Counted from the first letter of the stretch, positions 1-6,544 are shown. The stretch is DNA of 7,865 nt from an uncultured Alphaproteobacteria bacterium (GCA_900551585.1 URWU01000061.1:1-7865), one strand, 5' to 3'. A program made the numbers and translations. Notes: generated by a model from the sequence alone, not told the origin.

Positions 1-761
1 TTTTCAAAAAGCTTTCCCATGTAGCGCGAAATCTGATTGCCGCCGAAGATAATCACGCGTTCGACAGCCGGCTGCTCAATCCCGAAAGCATTGACGGTTT
101 CTTCAATCTTATCGCTCGGGGTGAGCAGAAAGACCTCGTCTCCGGCTTCCAGAATATCATTTTTATAAGGAATAAAAACATTATTGCGACGGTTGATACA
201 AACGACTTCGACCCGAATATCCGGTGCCACCTGCCCGAGATTCAACAAAGGAACCTGGATGAGCGGGCTTTCCTGCGGCATTTTGAAAGCGATGAGGTGC
301 ATTTTGCCTTCAAACAACGGCAAAACTTCTGAAGCGCCGGGGATTTTGAGCATTTGATAAATATATTTGCCAATCTCGATTTCAGGGGAAATAATCAAAT
401 CAATCGGGATATTCTTGTCATTATACAATGTTGCCCATAACGGCTCTAAAAAGTCTTGAGCGTCAATGCGGGCGATTTTGCGCGGAATGTTAAAAATGGA
501 ATGGGCAACCTCGCAGGCGACCATATTCACTTCATCAACATCAGTCACGGCAATCAACAATTGGGCATTTTTGGCATCGGCTTTTTCCAGAACTTCCGGG
601 TGAGACGCAGAACCGAAAACCGGCAGAATGTCAAATTCCTGCGCCAGGTCATCAAGGCTTTTCTGATTATTGTCAATCACAATGATATCATTGTTACCTT
701 TTATCAGGTAACTGACAATACTCCGGCCGACGCTGCCGGCACCACAGACAATAATCTTCAT
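1..761 (-). CDS. trkA: Trk potassium uptake system regulatory protein TrkA, N-terminal part (gene runs off the left edge)
   Basis: TrkA is the cytoplasmic NAD(H)-binding subunit that gates the TrkH/TrkG potassium channel. I translated about 253 codons. Residues 1-125 form a first Rossmann RCK domain: MKIIVCGAGSVG carries an intact GxGxxG, and VIVID at 27-30 ends in the acidic residue expected to bind the adenine ribose. DVDEVNMVAC follows near 74-83. Residues ~141-225 look like an RCK_C domain, ending LEAGDEVFLLTP. A second Rossmann domain opens at ~235 (RVIIFGGNQISRYMGK), as in the duplicated ~450-aa TrkA family, so about half the gene is seen. Its glycine motif is degenerate (GGNQIS). I chose the ATG at 761 because family members begin MKII; AAAGG lies 9 nt upstream. 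An in-frame ATG at 770 (MKS-MKII) with AGGGG 6 nt upstream is equally possible. The dusB stop is only 3 or 12 nt upstream, so it is co-transcribed with dusB. Product call is firm; the 3' end is unseen. Confidence 0.93.
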   Translation of the reverse strand, partial: MKIIVCGAGSVGRSIVSYLIKGNNDIIVIDNNQKSLDDLAQEFDILPVFGSASHPEVLEKADAKNAQLLIAVTDVDEVNMVACEVAHSIFNIPRKIARIDAQDFLEPLWATLYNDKNIPIDLIISPEIEIGKYIYQMLKIPGASEVLPLFEGKMHLIAFKMPQESPLIQVPLLNLGQVAPDIRVEVVCINRRNNVFIPYKNDILEAGDEVFLLTPSDKIEETVNAFGIEQPAVERVIIFGGNQISRYMGKLFE

Positions 762-773
762 ACTTTTCATCCT

Positions 774-1742
774 TTACCCCTGCTCTTGCAAACTGGCAAA
801 ATATCGGTCTATTTCGGCATAAGCTTCCGGAAAATTGTTGATTTTCACATAGTTTTCGCGGAATTTGCGGGCATCACGGCAGTTTTTGCAATACCAGCAG
901 ACATATTTGCGCGAAACAGATAAAGCCAGCTTTTCTCCATAATAAGCAGTCAATTCTTTAATATGGGTTAACAAGGCTGCTTTTACAACGCTTATCTGCG
1001 GGGCGACGGGTTCTGTCCCGTTTTCAAGATAGTCATGAATTTGAGCAATCAGCCAAGGAGCGCCCAAAGCGGCGCGGCCAACCATAACGGCGTCGACGCC
1101 GGTTTCGTCCATCATGCGTTTGGCGTCTTGCGGCGATGTGATATCTCCGTTGCCGATGACCGGGATTTTAACGGCTTCTTTGACCCGCGCAATTGTCTGC
1201 CAATCGGCCTCGCCGGAATAAAAATCGCTGCGGGTGCGCCCGTGAACCGTCAGATAAGAAGCGCCGCTGTCCTGACACATCTCAGCAAACTCAACAGCAT
1301 TAACCGAATTGTTATCCCAGCCTTTGCGAAACTTGACACTGACAGGCAAATTCGTTGCCTTGGCTGCGGCCTCAATTATCGCGGCGGCACGCGGCAAATC
1401 TTTCATCAGATAAGAGCCTGAATTGTTATTGACAATCTTTTTGACCGGACAGCCCATATTGATATCAATTGAGCAGGCGCCAAGCTCTGCCGCCAGTTTG
1501 CAGGCATCGGTAAAAAGCTCAGGTTCACCGCCGACCAGCTGTACAACGACCGGATAAGCCTCATCCCGGACATCGGCAATCCGGTAGCTTTTGGGATTTT
1601 TACGCTGAATGGCATTAATGGCAACCATTTCCGAAACCATTTGTCCGCCTCCGAAACTTTTAACCAGTTTTCGCATTGGTTTGTCAGTAATTCCGGCCAT
1701 CGGCGCCAAAAAAACTTTTGAATCAAAATTGAGTATTTTCAT
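774..1742 (-). CDS. dusB: tRNA-dihydrouridine synthase, DusB/NifR3 family
   Basis: This FMN- and NADPH-dependent enzyme reduces uridine to dihydrouridine in tRNA D-loops. The 322-aa length is normal for DusB. A TIM barrel begins with FLAPMAGITD (11-20, FMN binding). The catalytic acid Cys98 sits in NMGCPVKKI. Further motifs are SVKFRKGW (135-142, with the conserved Lys137), HGRTR (167-171), IGNGDI (196-201) and VGRAALGAPW (221-230, FMN phosphate loop). The helical C-terminal domain carries SRKYVCWY, where family members have a similar RKH/K-x-x-WY motif, but here it holds three closely spaced cysteines (C282, C285, C288). The start overlaps the stop of the upstream 197-aa gene as TAATG, with AGGA 4 nt upstream, implying translational coupling. 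trkA follows within 3-12 nt. In many alphaproteobacteria nifR3 leads ntrBC-ntrYX-trkA; here the ntr genes are absent between dus and trkA. Family assignment is firm. The DusB subtype rests on overall similarity and the C-terminal motif. Confidence 0.95.
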   Translation of the reverse strand: MKILNFDSKVFLAPMAGITDKPMRKLVKSFGGGQMVSEMVAINAIQRKNPKSYRIADVRDEAYPVVVQLVGGEPELFTDACKLAAELGACSIDINMGCPVKKIVNNNSGSYLMKDLPRAAAIIEAAAKATNLPVSVKFRKGWDNNSVNAVEFAEMCQDSGASYLTVHGRTRSDFYSGEADWQTIARVKEAVKIPVIGNGDITSPQDAKRMMDETGVDAVMVGRAALGAPWLIAQIHDYLENGTEPVAPQISVVKAALLTHIKELTAYYGEKLALSVSRKYVCWYCKNCRDARKFRENYVKINNFPEAYAEIDRYFASLQEQG

Positions 1743-2335
1743 TAAATCCTGTAATCAAAACTGCGATTGTTTTTGTGCATAAATTCAATACGCATATCGG
1801 GCGTATTATTAATATTAAAGGTGTAATTATAAGCGTCGCTGGCATATTTGGTATCATGCATGGCAAAATTGGCGCCGCTCAGAAATAAAGGAGCCGCCGA
1901 AACCTCGGCACGGGCATTTTGTTTGTATATGCGCGTTATGCTGCGGGCATCCAGAGACAGATTGTTTTGCAGCTCTTCCATGAAAGAAACCGCACCCGCC
2001 TGTTCTGAATTATCATTATCGGCAACCAGCTCTTGCTCTTCATTTTCAAGCGCCTGATTTTGCTTATTCTGATATTGTTCAAGCTTTTCCTCGCTCTGCA
2101 GATTGGCTTTTATCTGGTGGATATTATACAAAGACGATGGTTCCAGATAAGAAAAAGCATAGTCCGTAAAACTGACATTATTGGTAACGGCCGAGGATTT
2201 AACAGCGTCGGGCTGATTATCCGGCAGGTTAAAGCCCTGCTCCGACTTTAATCCGATATTTTTGACGGATTTGTTTATCTGCGACGTTAAATCCGCATAT
2301 AGCCCCGTCAATTTATCTGCTGTTAAACCGCTCAT
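1742..2335 (-). CDS. Hypothetical protein, 197 aa, soluble, unknown function
   Basis: I do not recognise this protein. It has no signal peptide, no membrane helix and no catalytic motif that I can identify. Residues 1-60 are polar (MSGLTADKLTGLYADL start). Residues ~70-105 are a Gln/Glu-rich, probably helical stretch (SEEKLEQYQNKQNQALENEE), followed by an acidic linker (ADNDNSEQ, 105-112). Residues 116-140 (SFMEELQNNLSLDARSITRI) look amphipathic. The C-terminal ~60 residues are aromatic-rich (YASDAYNYTFNINN) and end in FDYRI. The ATG lies 11 nt after the stop of the giant coiled-coil gene, with a weak GGA-type ribosome site 8-9 nt upstream. Its stop codon overlaps the dusB start by one base. 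The tight packing on both sides and clean frame make it a real gene. Its position directly after the coiled-coil gene makes it a candidate partner of that protein, which is inference from context only. Confidence 0.85.
   Translation of the reverse strand: MSGLTADKLTGLYADLTSQINKSVKNIGLKSEQGFNLPDNQPDAVKSSAVTNNVSFTDYAFSYLEPSSLYNIHQIKANLQSEEKLEQYQNKQNQALENEEQELVADNDNSEQAGAVSFMEELQNNLSLDARSITRIYKQNARAEVSAAPLFLSGANFAMHDTKYASDAYNYTFNINNTPDMRIEFMHKNNRSFDYRI
1743..1750 (-). promoter_or_regulatory. Ribosome binding site and TAATG coupling for dusB
   Basis: AGGA (1747-1750) lies 4 nt before the dusB ATG, inside the last codons of the upstream gene. The upstream TAA and the dusB ATG share one base, so ribosomes ending the 197-aa protein can reinitiate directly on dusB. 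This is seen in the sequence; the coupling itself is inferred. Confidence 0.6.
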
Positions 2336-2346
2336 GTTTTATTCCG

Positions 2347-5300
2347 TTAATTCAGTTTATCCAAAGCTTTGGCCAAAATGTAATAAACCTTGCCGATATC
2401 AGCACCGGAAATGACCGACAGCAAAATAGCCGAACGCTCATTGGTGCGCGCTTTATTAATCAGCGTTTCAAATTCAGTCAAATAACGGGTTACCAAAGTT
2501 CTGAACTCGAGGTTTTTCTCAAATTGCTCGCGGATTGCCATTACCTGCTGTTTGGTCATGGTCTTGGACAGATAGCGAACAAAGGCAGCGCTGTCACCGT
2601 TATAATATTTCTTCCAGATTTCTTCTTCTGCGGCCGGATTAAAGATACGGTTGATGTCAACCGAAGCGGTTTCCAGCTTTTCAATAATATAAGAAGCGTC
2701 TTTGAGGAAGTTATCAACCTTGATGCCCTCATAGCGTTTTTCCAGCTCGCCGAGTTTGCTTTCCGCTTTTTGCGAGGTTTCAACCAGAACGCGAAGCTGC
2801 TTATTGACAACATCACTAAAGCCGATGGATTTTTTGATAATCTCGTCGCCTTTGGCCGAAAAGTCTGAAGTACTTTCATTCAAAACAGTCATGACATCGC
2901 CGACTTTCTTCAAAGTATCGTCACTGGCCGCAACCAAAACGCCGGATTGCTTGAGGAAGACCTCGCCCGAAGAACGGATTTCATTAGAAATACGCTCAGC
3001 ATTGCTGGCGATTTCGGTCAAAGTTGCCCGCAGCTTGTTGCCCGAGTTTTCAAAATGGGTCGAACTCAGTTTGGTCGCCTCTTCCATCTGCATACTCAGA
3101 ACTTTCAGGTTTTCACCCAGGCCTTTGACTTTGTCATAAGCCATATTTGCCCGGTTGGAGAGTTGGACCGATGTATCATTGAGAACGGTATTAAAGCATT
3201 CTACCAGCTGTTTGGTATCTTCAGAAATCTTAATCATCTTATCGCTCTGCGATGATATCAGATTATTAATTTCAAAGACGCCGCTGCTGGCTTCTGCCGT
3301 AACGGTATTGAAGTTGGCAATATAGCCTTCATAATCTTTCATCACATTGCCGATTTTGGCGCTGGAAGAATTGATATTGGCGTTCAAATCATCAACCAGC
3401 TGGCTCAAAGACATATTAACCTGTTCAACATCTTTGATTGAGTTTTTGGAAGATTTGTTAATATCTTCATTTACTTTCAGCAATCTGTCGCCCAAAACAT
3501 TGAATTCATAAGCAATTTTAGCTGAAGTCTCAAAGATGTTGTCTGTGCTTTCTTTGAAGTTTTTGTTGATTTCGTTAACGCGCTGAGCAACTTCAGTCGA
3601 TGTATCGGACAGATATTTATACTGCTGTGCCAAAGATGCCTCACCCAAACGTGTTTGGGCAGAAACCGTATTGACAATATCTGTCAGGGTCTCGCGCTGG
3701 TGTTCAAAGCTTTCTTTAATCAACTCAGACTGGCTCAAGGTTTTGACCAAGGCCTCGTCAATATTCTGGGCGTGAACATCCAGCATGGCCACCGTGTTTT
3801 TGCTCTCGCCGACCAAATTCTGATTGGCAAAATTAATCTTATCACAGTTTCCGAGGATTGAAGAAGTGAACTCATCAGAGCTGATTGTCAAATCTTTAAC
3901 GGTATTATTAAAGATTTGGAAATTGTCGCGGAAAGTGTTGGAAATAAGCGCCAGTTTATCAGTAATTTCCTGAATAAACTTGCTGACGTCATTATTTTGA
4001 ACCGTAATCGACTGATTGACCTCGGAAAGTTTATCAATCGATTTGACCGAGTTGGCAACAACGGCTTCAACACGCTTATTGACGTCTTCTTCCAGCAAGG
4101 TCATGCGGGCAAAGACTTTGTCGGCATTTTGTTCAATAACGGCAACTTGTTTCTTGAGGTTATTGCCCATATTGTCGGTGTTTTCGGTCAAACGGTCACA
4201 AATATTAAAGAATTCATTCTCTTGCTGTTTGAACAACAAATTGATATTCTCGGCTTTTTCATCAAGCAGCTGGACAACATCGGCCACATGTTTAACCGTT
4301 GTTTCGGCAACATTGCTGAGGGCTGTATTTTGTTCTTCAAACGAATTGGCCAATTTTTGGAACGTGTTGTCCGAATTGGTGGTGGCCACATTGATATTTG
4401 CAGCCTGTTTTTCCAAAGTTTCGGCAACCATGGCGCTGCGTTCAGCCACAAGCTGGGTTATTTTATCCATCTCCTGAGACTGATTGTTCAAAATGCCTTC
4501 CATACGGATAACCTTGCTCAGCGCCTGTTCCGCCGTATTATCAAAAATACCGGCCTGTTCATTTAAGCTGTGGTTAACCATCTGGGTTTTAGAAACCACA
4601 TTGTTGCAAGCGTCCAAAGTCTCGCTCATCTGTTTTTTGAGCTGATCAACCGTTGATGAAGCCTCATGGCTCAAATAAGACGAAGCTCGGGTCAGTTCAT
4701 CTATCTGATATTTCAAATCAGCTTTGATTTCTTCAATACGGTTGGCTGATTCGGTAATATTTTTTTGCTGCTGAGCCAGAGATGTTTCGCCGACTTTGCT
4801 TTGCGCCACAACCAGAGAAGTTGCTTCGGTCAAATTATCTGTATGCTTTTTAATAACTTCGCCGACATCGTCAAGTTTGACTTTTGCCAAATCGGCCTGC
4901 TCTTGCAGTGTTATTGTATTGCCGCCCAATTCCTGAATCAGCAGTTTGAGATTGAGGATGATTTCATCAGTAATCTTGTGGAGATTTTCATTATGTTTGT
5001 TGATGTCATCTGCCAAAGCACCGGCGCTGCCGATACTCTGCTCAGACAATGAACTCAGGCGCTCGGTACTCTGCTCGCCCTCGGTCACAATGCTGTCCAT
5101 ATGGCGGATAATCTCGGAGGCCTTATTTTCAACATTAGCAATGCCGGCATCAAGATTTCTTTCAACTTCTCTGATATTACCGTGGATTTTATCCGATACA
5201 CCCTGCAACTGGTTGACCTGAACGGCAACGGTTTCTTCAATGAGGTTCGAGCGGGCAATAATTTTATCAACCTCACCGGCAACAAGCTTGCTGTGAGAGG

Positions 5301-6351
5301 TAAATTTATTGGTCAGATTTTCGGCAGATTCATCAATTTTGTTCAAATAGCTTTCGACAACTTCGGTCTGGCCGTTCAAAACTTCTTCAATTTTGCTGAC
5401 GCCGCCGTCAATTTTATTATAAATATCATCGCAGACATTTACTGCGCTGCCGGCAACATTCTCCAGACGATTGGTCTGAGCGTCAAGCAATTCGGTCACG
5501 TTCATCACGCTTTTTGCCGCACGGTCACCAAAATCAACCAAAGACTGGGAAGCTTTAGCCATTTTGGAATTATTATCATCGGCAATGCTTTGCAGCAGCT
5601 GCGAAGAGGTTTTCAGCTCCTGAATATGGGGAACAATTTTGCCGAAAAGCTCATTACAATTATTTTCGAGACCGGCAACCGAACCTGAAAAATCGCTGAT
5701 ATAACCTTTGAAAGTTTCGGTCGAGTTTTGGGCACGGTTTGTCACATATTCAAAATTTTCAACCAGCGTTTTGACGCCGTCGGTCAACTCGACAATTGTA
5801 TGGGAAGAATAATTGTCCAAGGTGTTGACCAGTTTGGCAAAATCATTCACACGGGCGCTGAGTTCTTTCTTGATAATCTCAGTCTGCTCGGTGGCATGAC
5901 GGGTTACTTCATGGAGTTCGGCCACCTGGGAACGGATAGCGTCAGCCATGGCTTTGGCAGTGCTGGCACCGCCGTCTTCGGGATAAACAAGCTGGTTCAT
6001 ATAGGCGCGCAGAAACTTGGCTTCATTCTTAAAGCTCGAGCCACGGTCAATATAGGCCATAACCACCCAGATAATTGCCAAAGGAAGAGTGACGCCGGCC
6101 AAAAAACCGCCAAACTCGTCAGGCATCATCAAAAACAGGTTCGACCAGCCAAAAAATTGGGTAATATAGATTAAAACAATGATAAACCACAAAGCCGAGA
6201 TACCAATCATCAGCTTTGTTAAATTATTAGTCAGCCAAGAAGCATTTTCCGGCTCGTCATTATAATTGATTTTGCTGTTCTCAGACATAAATCCCGGAAG
6301 CGCAGAATCCGCTTTCCGCAGGTTGTTATTATCAACTTGTTGATTTGACAT
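2347..6351 (-). CDS. Giant membrane-anchored coiled-coil protein (1334 aa), TipN/GPR-like architecture
   Basis: Residues 1-45 are polar. TM1 spans ~46-67 (LMIGISALWFIIVLIYI) and TM2 ~82-101 (FLAGVTLPLAIIWVVMAYI), separated by a ~14-residue loop. A basic stretch (DRGSSFKNEAKFLR) after TM2 suggests that the rest is cytoplasmic. Residues 242-1238 contain no proline, and no tryptophan occurs between 96 and 1245, so this is a near-continuous helix. A degenerate 25-residue repeat runs from ~211 to ~1230. Residues ~1235-1334 form a separate C-terminal domain (EEIWKKYYNGDSAAFVRYL onward, ending YYILAKALDKLN). The start is supported by AGGGA 9 nt upstream. This is the first gene of a four-gene operon with the 197-aa gene, dusB and trkA. 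The architecture resembles alphaproteobacterial polarity and growth-pole proteins (TipN of Caulobacter, GPR/RgsE of Rhizobiales: N-terminal TM pair plus long cytoplasmic coiled coil). That likeness is by architecture, not proven homology. A chemoreceptor is unlikely because no sensor domain or signalling hairpin motif is visible. The exact function is unknown. Confidence 0.9.
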   Translation of the reverse strand: MSNQQVDNNNLRKADSALPGFMSENSKINYNDEPENASWLTNNLTKLMIGISALWFIIVLIYITQFFGWSNLFLMMPDEFGGFLAGVTLPLAIIWVVMAYIDRGSSFKNEAKFLRAYMNQLVYPEDGGASTAKAMADAIRSQVAELHEVTRHATEQTEIIKKELSARVNDFAKLVNTLDNYSSHTIVELTDGVKTLVENFEYVTNRAQNSTETFKGYISDFSGSVAGLENNCNELFGKIVPHIQELKTSSQLLQSIADDNNSKMAKASQSLVDFGDRAAKSVMNVTELLDAQTNRLENVAGSAVNVCDDIYNKIDGGVSKIEEVLNGQTEVVESYLNKIDESAENLTNKFTSHSKLVAGEVDKIIARSNLIEETVAVQVNQLQGVSDKIHGNIREVERNLDAGIANVENKASEIIRHMDSIVTEGEQSTERLSSLSEQSIGSAGALADDINKHNENLHKITDEIILNLKLLIQELGGNTITLQEQADLAKVKLDDVGEVIKKHTDNLTEATSLVVAQSKVGETSLAQQQKNITESANRIEEIKADLKYQIDELTRASSYLSHEASSTVDQLKKQMSETLDACNNVVSKTQMVNHSLNEQAGIFDNTAEQALSKVIRMEGILNNQSQEMDKITQLVAERSAMVAETLEKQAANINVATTNSDNTFQKLANSFEEQNTALSNVAETTVKHVADVVQLLDEKAENINLLFKQQENEFFNICDRLTENTDNMGNNLKKQVAVIEQNADKVFARMTLLEEDVNKRVEAVVANSVKSIDKLSEVNQSITVQNNDVSKFIQEITDKLALISNTFRDNFQIFNNTVKDLTISSDEFTSSILGNCDKINFANQNLVGESKNTVAMLDVHAQNIDEALVKTLSQSELIKESFEHQRETLTDIVNTVSAQTRLGEASLAQQYKYLSDTSTEVAQRVNEINKNFKESTDNIFETSAKIAYEFNVLGDRLLKVNEDINKSSKNSIKDVEQVNMSLSQLVDDLNANINSSSAKIGNVMKDYEGYIANFNTVTAEASSGVFEINNLISSQSDKMIKISEDTKQLVECFNTVLNDTSVQLSNRANMAYDKVKGLGENLKVLSMQMEEATKLSSTHFENSGNKLRATLTEIASNAERISNEIRSSGEVFLKQSGVLVAASDDTLKKVGDVMTVLNESTSDFSAKGDEIIKKSIGFSDVVNKQLRVLVETSQKAESKLGELEKRYEGIKVDNFLKDASYIIEKLETASVDINRIFNPAAEEEIWKKYYNGDSAAFVRYLSKTMTKQQVMAIREQFEKNLEFRTLVTRYLTEFETLINKARTNERSAILLSVISGADIGKVYYILAKALDKLN
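2662..5721 (-). repeat. About 40 degenerate 25-residue (75-bp) repeats forming the helical rod
   Basis: Writing the protein in rows of 25 residues aligns the same pattern down the column. In the first part, YNKID(311), LNKID(336), VDKII(361), SDKIH(386), ASEII(411) and TDEII(461) share one register. In the middle, LKYQI(546), LKKQM(571), LNEQA(596), LNNQS(621), LEKQA(646), FEEQN(671) and LDEKA(696) fall exactly 25 apart. From 757 to ~1206 the register is unbroken: ITVQN(782), FEHQR(882), LAQQY(907), ISSQS(1032), FLKQS(1132) and VNKQL(1182). The blocks are joined by phase shifts of 18, 21 and 11 residues, all sums of 7 and 11. A 25-residue period equals one hendecad plus two heptads (7 turns), close to a straight alpha helix. 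Divergence between units is high, so this is an old repeat at protein level, not a recent DNA expansion. Unit count and boundaries are by eye. Confidence 0.75.
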
Positions 6352-6360
6352 AAATATATT

Positions 6361-6365
6361 TCCCT
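6361..6365 (-). promoter_or_regulatory. Ribosome binding site of the giant coiled-coil gene
   Basis: AGGGA lies 9 nt before the ATG at 6351, in an otherwise very AT-rich leader. It is the best Shine-Dalgarno match in the leader and decides the start, since no competing in-frame ATG lies nearby. A 13-codon upstream reading frame (6364-6405) has a TAG stop that shares bases with this site. Confidence 0.65.
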
Positions 6366-6370
6366 AAATA

Positions 6371-6399
6371 TTTATTTTCCCCATAAATTCAGCCGTCAA
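6371..6399 (-). promoter_or_regulatory. Weak sigma70-type promoter candidate for the operon
   Basis: TTGACG (6394-6399, 5 of 6 to the -35 consensus) is followed after 17 bp by AATAAA (6371-6376, 4 of 6 to the -10). Transcription would start near 6364, which leaves only about 13 nt of leader and begins at the ribosome site. That is a point against it. Some promoter is expected in this intergenic region because the coiled-coil gene opens a new tight gene block. Confidence 0.2.
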
Positions 6400-6468
6400 A
6401 GACATTCCTTGCCTTCAACAACTGTCAGGAGTTTATAATATTTTTTAGGAATTTTAAAACATTAAAGT

Positions 6469-6480
6469 ATTATCTTAGCA
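6469..6480 (-). promoter_or_regulatory. Alternative -10 element next to the DnaA box
   Basis: GATAAT (6469-6474) matches the -10 consensus at 5 of 6. The overlapping TGCTAAGAT can be read as an extended -10. No good -35 lies 16-18 bp upstream; instead the DnaA-box 9-mer begins 2 bp beyond this element. Use of this promoter would give a leader of roughly 110 nt. This is a weak candidate. Confidence 0.15.
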
Positions 6481-6481
6481 C

Positions 6482-6490
6482 TTATCCACA
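6482..6490 (+). promoter_or_regulatory. Consensus DnaA box (TTATCCACA)
   Basis: TTATCCACA is an exact match to the high-affinity DnaA 9-mer, read on the plus strand. It sits in the non-coding gap between fhs and the coiled-coil gene, beside an AT-rich stretch (6431-6480), and shares two bases with the inverted repeat at 6489-6505. I see only this one perfect box nearby, so a replication origin is not supported. A DnaA-responsive promoter or a chance match are the live options. The match is certain; the function is not. Confidence 0.45.
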
Positions 6491-6505
6491 AACGCAGGGC
6501 GTTTG
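6489..6505. repeat. Perfect inverted repeat, 7-bp arms and 3-nt loop
   Basis: CAAACGC and GCGTTTG flank a 3-nt AGG centre. No T-run follows on either strand, so it is not an intrinsic terminator. It could be a regulator operator or an mRNA hairpin. It abuts and slightly overlaps the DnaA box. Confidence 0.45.
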
Positions 6506-6544
6506 ATCCCCAAAATTTCATTAACAATCTGTTCGCGATGTTTA

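Noticed and set aside
456..1421. Plus-strand open frames opposite trkA and dusB
   Set aside because: Both opposite genes have full sets of family motifs in frame, so these are shadows.
2524..6174. Many plus-strand open frames of 60-216 codons opposite the coiled-coil gene
   Set aside because: They are antisense to a proline-free, low-complexity helical gene with few constraints on stops. They resemble no family, have no consistent ribosome sites, and the minus frame is clearly coding.
2347..6351. Methyl-accepting chemotaxis protein or phage tape-measure protein
   Set aside because: There is no periplasmic sensor domain (the loop between the TMs is ~14 residues) and no recognisable signalling-tip motif. 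The TM helices are N-terminal and no phage structural genes surround it.
6463..6525. 19-codon minus-strand ORF (MKFWGSNALRL...)
   Set aside because: It has no ribosome site and crosses the DnaA box and inverted repeat; it is best explained by chance.
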